A DNA stretch of 64,000 bases, from NCBI GenBank assembly GCA_963680875.1, contig OY804589.1:28870962-28934961 (forward strand), given 5' to 3'. Both the position numbers and the translations under genes were made by a program. Under the pieces are notes generated by a model. It saw only the letters and a list, made by a program, of their open reading frames with translations, was not told the DNA's origin and made no database searches. Position 1 is the stretch's first letter, and the number at the start of each line of letters is the position of its first letter. The DNA comes from Bathymodiolus brooksi (lineage: Eukaryota; Mollusca; Bivalvia; Mytilida; Modiolidae). This document shows positions 53,401-61,431 of the stretch, in pieces.

Positions 53401-56400
53401 ACCCATGTTTTGTTTGAGTGTTGACTCATGTTTTGTTAGAGAGTAGACCCATGTTTTGCTTGAGAGTTGAATCATGTTTTGTTAGAGAGTTGACCCATGT
53501 TTTGTTAGAGAGTTGACTCATGATTTGTTTGAGCGTTGACTCATGATTTGTTAGAGAGTAGACCCATGTTTTGTTTGAGAGTTGACCCATGTTTTGTTTG
53601 AAAGTTGACTCATGTTTTGTTAGAGAGTTGACCCATGTTTTGTTAGAGAGTTAACTCATGATTTGTTTGAGTGTTGACTCATGTTTTGTTTGAGTGTTGA
53701 CTCATGATTTGTTAGAGAGTAGACCCATGTTTTGTTTGAGAGTTGACCGATGTTTTGTTAGAGAGTTGACTCATGTTTTGTTTGTGAGTTGACCCATGTT
53801 TTGTTTTAGAGTTGACCCATGTTTTGTTAGAGAGTTGACTCATGTTTTGTTTGTGAGTTGACCCATGTTTTGTTAGAGAGTTGACCCATGTTTTGTTAGA
53901 GAGCTGACTCATGTTTTGTTTGAGAGTTGACCCATGTTTGTTTGAGAATTGACCCATGTTTTGTTTGAAAATTGATCCATGTTTTGTTAGAGAGTTGTCT
54001 CATGTTTTGTTTGTGAGTTGACCCATGTTTTGTTTGAAAGTTGACCCATGTTTTGTTAGAGATTTTACCCATGTTTTGTTAGAGAGTTGACTCATGTTTT
54101 GTTTGTGAGTTGACCCATGTTTTGTTTGAGAGTTGACCCATGTTTTGTTAGAGAGTTGACTCATGTTTTGTTTGTGAGTTGACTCATGTTTTGTTAGAGA
54201 GTTGACCCATGTTTTGTTAGAGTTGACTCATGTTTTGTTTGAGAGTTGACCCATGTTTTGTTTGAGAGTTGACTCATGTTTTGTTTGAAAATTGTTCCAT
54301 GTTTTGTTAGAGAGTTGACTCATGTTTTGTTTGTGAGTTGACTCATGTTTTGTTTGAGAGTTGACCCATGTTTTGTTAGAGAGTTGACCCATGTTTTGTT
54401 TGAAAATTGACCCATGTTTTGCTAGAGAGTTGACTCATGTTTTGTTTGTGAGTTGACCCATGTTTTGTTTGAGAGTTGACTCATGTTTTGTTTGTGAGTT
54501 GACCCATGTTTTGTTAGAGAGTTGACCCATGTTTTGTTAGAGAGTTGACTCATGTTTTGTTTGAGTGTTGACTCATGTTTTGTTTGAGAGTTGACTCATG
54601 ATTTGTTTGAGAGTTGACTCATGTTTTGTTTGAGAGTTGAATCATATTTTGTTAGAGTATTGATTCATGTTTTGTTTGAGAGTTAACTCATGTTTTGTTA
54701 GGGAGTTGACTCATGTTTTGTTTGAGTGTTGACCCATGTTTTGTTTGAGAGTTGACTCATGTTTTGTTTGAGAGTTGACTCATGTTTTGTTAGAGAGTTG
54801 ACCCATGTTTTGTTAGAGAGTTGACCCATGTTTTGTTTGAGAGTTGACTCATGTTTTGTTTGTGAGTTGACCCATATTTTGTTTGAGAGTTGACTCATGT
54901 TTTGTTAGAGAGTTGACTCATGTTTTGTTTTTGAGTTGACCCATGTTTTGTTAGAGAGTTGACCCATGATTTGTTAGAGAGTTGACTCATGTTTTGTTTG
55001 AGTGTTGACTCATGTTTTGTTTGAGAGTTGAATCATGATTTGTTTGAGAGTTGACTCATGTTTTGTTTGAGAGTTGACTCATATTTTGTTAGAGTGTTGA
55101 TTCATGCTTTGTTTGAGAGTTAACTCATGTTTTGTTAGAGAGTTGACTCATGATTTGTTTGAGAGTTGACTCATGTTTTGTTTGAGAGTTGACCCATGTT
55201 TTGTTTGAGAGTTGACTCATGTTTTGTTTGAGAGTTGACCCATGTTTTGCTTGAGAGTTGACTCATGTTTTGTTTGTGAGTTGACCCATGTTTTGTTTGA
55301 GAGTTGACTCATGTTTTGTTTGTGAGTTGACCCATGTTTTGTTAGAGAGTTGACCCATGTTTTGTTAGAGAGTTGACCCATGTTTTGTTTGAGAGTTGAC
55401 TCATGTTTTGTTTGTGAGTTGACCCATGTTTTGTTAGAGAGTTGACCCATGTTTTGTTAGAGAGTTGACCCATGTTTTGTTTGTGAGTTGACCCATATTT
55501 TGTAAGAGAGTTGACCCATGTTTTGTAAGAGAGTTGACCCGTGTTTTGTTTGTGAGTTGACTCATGATTTGTTTGAGTGTTGACTCATGTTTTGTTTGAG
55601 TGTTGACCCATATTTTGTTAGAGAGTAGACCCATGTTTTGCTTGAGAGTTGACTCATGTTTTGTTAGAGAGTTGACCCATGTTTTGTTAGAGAGTTGACC
55701 CATGTTTTGTTTGAGAGTTGACTCATGTTTTGTTAGAGAGTTGACCCATGTTTTGTTAGAGAGTTGACTCATGTTTTGTTAGAGAGTTGACCCATGTTTT
55801 GTTAGAGAGCTGACTCATGTTTTGTTTGTGAGTTGACCCATGTTTTGTTTGAGAGTAGACCCATGTTTTGTTAGAGAGTAGACCCATGTTTTGCTTGAGA
55901 GTTGACTCATGATTTGTCTGAGAGTTGACCCATGTTTTGTTAGAGAGTTGACTCATGATTTGTTTGAGTGTTGACTCATGTTTGTTTGAGCGTTGAATCA
56001 TGTTTTGTTTGTGAGTTGACCCATGTTTTGTTTGAGAGTTGACTCATGTTTTGTTAGAGAGTTGACCCATGTTTGGTTTGAGAGTTGACTCATGTTTTGT
56101 TTGAGAGTTGACCCATGTTTTGTTTGTGAGTTGACCCATGTTTTGTTAGAGAGTTGACCCATGTTTTGTTAGAGAGTTGACCCATGTTTTGTTTGAGAGT
56201 TGACCCATGTTTTGTTTGTGAGTTGACCCATGTTTTGTTAGAGAGTTGACCCATGTTTTGTTAGAGAGTTGACCCATGTTTTGCTTGTGAGTTGACCCAT
56301 GTTTTGTTAGAGAATTGACCCATGTTTTGTTAGAGAGTTGACCCATGTTTTGTTTGAGAGTTGACTCATGTTTTGTTTGTGAGTTGACCCATGTTTTGTT

Positions 56401-57330
56401 TGTGAGTTGACCCATGTTTTGTTTGAAAGTTGACCCATGTTTTGTTAGAGAGTTGACTCATGTTTTGTTTGAAAATTGACCCATGTTTTGTTAGAGAGTT
56501 GACTCATGTTTTGTTAGAGAGTTGACCCATGTTTTGTTAGAGAGTTGACTCATGATTTGTTTGAGTGTTGACTCATGTTTTGTTTGAGCGTTGACTCATG
56601 ATTTGTTAGAGAGTAGACCCATGTTTTGTTTGAGAGTTGACCTATGTTTTGTTTGAGAGTTGACTCATGTTTTGTTAGAGAGTTGACCCATGTTTTGTTA
56701 GAGACTTGACCCATGTTTTGTTAGAGAGTTGACCCATGTCTTGTTTGAGAGTTGATTCATGTTTTGTTTGAGAGTTAACTCATGTTTTGTTAGGGAGTTA
56801 ACTCATGTTTTGTTTGTGAGTTGACTCATGATTTGTTTGAGTGTTGACTCATGTTTTGTTTGAGTGTTGACCCATGTTTTGTTAGAGAGTAGACCCATGT
56901 TTTGCTTGAGAGTTGACTCATGTTTTGTTAGAGAGTTGACCCATGTTTTGTTAGAGAGTTGACCCATGTTTTGTTTGAGAGTTGACTCATGTTTTGTTAG
57001 AGAGTTGACCCATGTTTTGTTAGAGAGTTTACCCATGTTTTGTTAGAGAGTTGACCCATGTTTTGTTAGAGAGTTGACTCATGTTTTGTTTGTGAGTTGA
57101 CCCATGTTTTGTTTGAGTGTTGACCCATGTTTTGTTAGAGAGTAGACCCATGTTTTGCTTGAGAGTTGACTCATGTTTTGTTAGAGAGTTGACCCATGTT
57201 TTGTTAGAGAGTTGACTCATGATTTGTTTGAGTGTTGACTCATGTTTTGTTTGAGCGTTGACTCATGATTTGCTAGAGAGTAGACCCATGTTTTGTTTGA
57301 GAGTTGACCCATGTTTTGTTAGAGAGTTGA
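50484..57330. repeat. Super-repeat C2 (6,847 bp)
   Basis: Aligned to C1 at offset 6,684, then 6,824, then 6,847. The +140 step fits a 44-bp loss plus added 46- and 138-bp pieces at 53.1-53.4 kb. The later +23 is one monomer. The 1,354-bp pair is retained (51,080-52,433 and from 52,434). A private CATGTTTGGTTTG sits near 56,070. Confidence 0.8.
53180..53420. repeat. Local 2-monomer and 6-monomer amplification
   Basis: The rare AAGATGACCC variant, single in C1 (46,571), occurs here three times, at 53,211, 53,257 and 53,395. The gaps are 46 and 138 bp, that is two and six monomers. The flanking GAGTG, TAGACCC and GAATC variants are copied along with it. Confidence 0.85.
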
Positions 57331-58147
57331 CCCATGTTTTGTTAGAGAGTTGACCCATGTTTTGTTTGAGAGTTAACTCATGTTTTGTTTGTGAGTTGAC
57401 CCATATTTTGTTTGAGAGTTGACTCATGTTTTGTTAGAGAGTTGACTCATGTTTTGTTTGTGAGTTGAGCCATGTTTTGTTAGAGAGTTGACCCATGTTT
57501 TGTTAGAGAGTTGACTCATATTTTGTTTGAGTGTTGACTCATGTTTTGTTTGAGAGTTGACTCATGATTTGTTTGAGAGTTGACTCATGTTTTGTTTGAG
57601 AGTTGACTCATATTTTGTTAGAGTGTTGATTCATGTTTTGTTTGAGAGTTAACTCATGTTTTGTTAGCTAGTTGACTCATGTTTTGTTTGAGTGTTGACC
57701 CATGTTTTGTTTGAGAGTTGACTCATGTTTTGTTTGAGAGTTGACTCATGTTTTGTTAGAGAGTTGACCCATGCTTTGTTAGAGAGTTGACCCATGTTTT
57801 GTTTGAGAGATGACTCATGTTTTGTTTGTGAGTTGACCCATGTTTTGTTTGAGAGTTGACCCATGTTTTGTTAAAGAGTTGACTCATGTTTTGTTTGTGA
57901 GTTGACCCATGATTTTTTTAGAGAGTTGACCCATGTTTTGTTAGAGAGTTGACTCATGTTTTGTTTGAGAGTTGACCCTTGTTTTGTTTGAGAGTTGACT
58001 CATGTTTTGTTTGAAAATTGACCCATGTTTTGTTAGAGAGTTGACTCATGTTTTGTTTGTGAGTTGACCCATGTTTTGTTTGAGAGTTAACTCATGTTTT
58101 GTTAGAGAGTTGACTCATGTTTTGTTTGTGAGTTGACACATGTTTTG
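57331..58147. repeat. Super-repeat C3, truncated start
   Basis: Follows C2 at offset 6,847 through GTTGAGCC (57,464) and GTTAGCTAG (57,665). It breaks after GACACATG near 58,137 and resumes in sequence that C2 reaches 2,066 bp later. The missing part contains the CATGCTTTG and GTTGTGAG markers and one copy of the 1,354-bp duplication. The T8 run seen in C1 and C2 reads CATGA plus T7 here (about 57,911). Confidence 0.75.
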
Positions 58148-61100
58148 TTAGAGAGTTGACTCATGTTTTGTTTGTGAGATGACCCATGTTTTGTTTGAGT
58201 GTTGACTCATGTTTTGTTAGAGAGTAGACCCATGTTTTGCTTGAGAGTTGAATCATGTTTTGTTAGAGAGTTGACCCATGTTTTGTTAGAGAGTTGACTC
58301 ATGATTTGTTTGAGCGTTGACTCATGATTTGTTAGAGAGTAGACCCATGTTTTGTTTGAGAGTTGACCCATGTTTTGTTTGAAAGTTGACTCATGTTTTG
58401 TTAGAGAGTTGACCCATGTTTTGTTAGAGAGTTAACTCATGATTTGTTTGAGTGTTGACTCATGTTTTGTTTGAGTGTTGACTCATGATTTGTTAGAGAG
58501 TAGACCCATGTTTTGTTTGAGAGTTGACCGATGTTTTGTTAGAGAGTTGACTCATGTTTTGTTTGTGAGTTGACCCATGTTTTGTTTTAGAGTTGACCCA
58601 TGTTTTGTTAGAGAGTTGACTCATGTTTTGTTTGTGAGTTGACCCATGTTTTGTTAGAGAGTTGACCCATGTTTTGTTAGAGAGCTGACTCATGTTTTGT
58701 TTGAGAGTTGACCCATGTTTGTTTGAGAATTGACCCATGTTTTGTTTGAAAATTGATCCATGTTTTGTTAGAGAGTTGTCTCATGTTTTGTTTGTGAGTT
58801 GACTCATGTTTTGTTTGAAAGTTGACCCATGTTTTGTTAGAGATTTTACCCATGTTTTGTTAGAGAGTTGACTCATGTTTTGTTTGTGAGTTGACCCATG
58901 TTTTGTTTGAGAGTTGACCCATGTTTTGTTAGAGAGTTGACTCATGTTTTGTTTGTGAGTTGACTCATGTTTTGTTAGAGAGTTGACCCATGTTTTGTTA
59001 GAGTTGACTCATGTTTTGTTTGAGAGTTGACCCATGTTTTGTTTGAGAGTTGACTCATGTTTTGTTTGAAAATTGTTCCATGGTTTGTTAGAGAGTTGAC
59101 TCATGTTTTGTTTGTGAGTTGACTCATGTTTTGTTTGAAAGTTGACCCATGTTTTGTTAGAGAGTTGACCCATGTTTTGTTTGAAAATTGACCCATGTTT
59201 TGCTAGAGAGTTGACTCATGTTTTGTTTGTGAGTTGACCCATGTTTTGTTTGAGAGTTGACTCATGTTTTGTTTGTGAGTTGACCCATGTTTTGTTAGAG
59301 AGTTGACCCATGTTTTGTTAGAGAGTTGACTCATGTTTTGTTTGAGTGTTGACTCATGTTTTGTTTGAGAGTTGACTCATGATTTGTTTGAGAGTTGACT
59401 CATGTTTTGTTTGAGAGTTGAATCATATTTTGTTAGAGTATTGATTCATGTTTTGTTTGAGAGTTAACTCATGTTTTGTTAGGGAGTTGACTCATGTTTT
59501 GTTTGAGTGTTGACCCATGTTTTGTTTGAGAGTTGACTCATGTTTTGTTTGAGAGTTGACTCATGTTTTGTTAGAGAGTTGACCCATGTTTTGTTAGAGA
59601 GTTGACCCATGTTTTGTTTGAGAGTTGACTCATGTTTTGTTTGTGAGTTGACCCATATTTTGTTTGAGAGTTGACTCATGTTTTGTTAGAGAGTTGACTC
59701 ATGTTTTGTTTTTGAGTTGACCCATGTTTTGTTAGAGAGTTGACCCATGATTTGTTAGAGAGTTGACTCATGTTTTGTTTGAGTGTTGACTCATGTTTTG
59801 TTTGAGAGTTGAATCATGATTTGTTTGAGAGTTGACTCATGTTTTGTTTGAGAGTTGACTCATATTTTGTTAGAGTGTTGATTCATGCTTTGTTTGAGAG
59901 TTAACTCATGTTTTGTTAGAGAGTTGACTCATGTTTTGTTTGAGTGTTGACACATGTTTTGTTTGAGAGTTGACTCATGTTTTGTTTGAGAGTTGACTCA
60001 TGTTTTGTTTGAGAGTTGACTCATGTTTTGTTTGTGAGTTGACCCATGTTTTGTTTGAGAGTTGACCCATGTTTTGTTTGTGAGTTGACCCATGTTTTGT
60101 TAGACAGTTGACCCATGTTTTGTTAGAGAGTTGACCCATGTTTTGTTTGAGAGTTGACTCATGTTTTGTTTGTGAGTTGACCCATGTTTTGTTAGAGAGT
60201 TGACTCATGTTTTGTTTGTGAGTTGACCCATGTTTTGTTTGAGAGATGACCCATGTTTTGTTAGAGAGTTGACCCATGTTTTGTTTGTGAGTTGACTCAT
60301 GATTTGTTTGATTGTTGACTCATGTTTTGTTTGAGTGTTGACTCATGTATTGTTAGAGAGTAGACCCATGTTTTGCTTGAGAGTTGACTCATGTATTGTT
60401 AGAGAGTTGACCCATGTTTTGTTAGAGAGTTGACTCATGTTTTGTTTGAGAGTTGACTCATGTTTTGTTAGAGAGTTGACCCATGTTTTGTTAGAGAGTT
60501 GACCCATGTTTTGTTTGTGAGTTGACCCATGATTTGTTAGAGAGTAGACCCATGTTTTGCTTGAGAGCTGACTCATGTTTTGTTAGAGAGTTGACCCATG
60601 TTTTGTTTGAGAGTTGACTCATGATTTGTTTGTGTGTTGACTCATGTTTTGTTTGAGCGTTGACTCATGATTTGTTTGAGAGTAGACCCATGTTTTGTTT
60701 GAGAGTTGACCCATGTTTTGTTTGAGAGTTGACTCATGTTTTGTTAGAGAGTTGACCCATGTTTTGTTAGAGAGTTGACTCATGTTTTGTTTGAGTGTTG
60801 ACTCATGATTTGTTAGAGAGTAGACCCATGTTTTGTTTGAGAGTTGACCGATGTTTTGTTAGAGAGTTGATTCATGTTTTGTTTGTGAGTTGACCCATGT
60901 TTTGTTTTAGAGTTGACCCATGTTTTGTTAGAGAGTTGACTCATGTTTTGTTTGTGAATTGACCCATGTTTTGTTTGAGAGTTGACTCATGTTTTGTTAG
61001 AGAGTTGACTCATGTTTTGTTACAGAGTTGACCCATGTTTTGTTAGAGAGTTGACTCATGTTTTGTTTGTGAGTTGACCCATGTTTTGTTAGAGAGTTGA

Positions 61101-61431
61101 CCCATGTTTTGTTTGAGAGTTGACTCATGTTTTGTTTGTGAGTTGACCCATGTTTTGTTTGAGAGTTGACTCATGTTTTGTTTGTGAGTTGACCCATGTT
61201 TTTTTAGAGAGTTGACCCATCTTTTGTTAGAGAGTTGACCCATGTTTTGTGTGAGAGTTGACTCATGTTTTGTTTGTGAGTTGACCCATGTTTTGTTAGA
61301 AAGTTGACTCATGTTTTGTTAGAGAGTTGACCCATGTTTTGTTTGAGAGTTGACTCATGTTTTGTTAGAGTTGACCCATGTTTTGTTAGAGAGTTGACTC
61401 ATGTTTTGTTAGAGAGTTGACCCATGTTTTG
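58148..61431. repeat. 3,284-bp higher-order unit D1
   Basis: Begins at GTTAGAGAG before GAGATGACCC, and the same junction recurs at 61,432. Left part matches C2 at offset 4,781. The middle (about 59.93-60.8 kb) holds markers found nowhere else before it: GTTAGACAG, GATTGTTGAC, CATGTATTGTTAG (twice) and TTTGTGTGTTGAC. The right part (from about 61,000) returns to C-type sequence with GTTACAGAG. The length is 143 monomers minus 5 bp. Confidence 0.8.
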
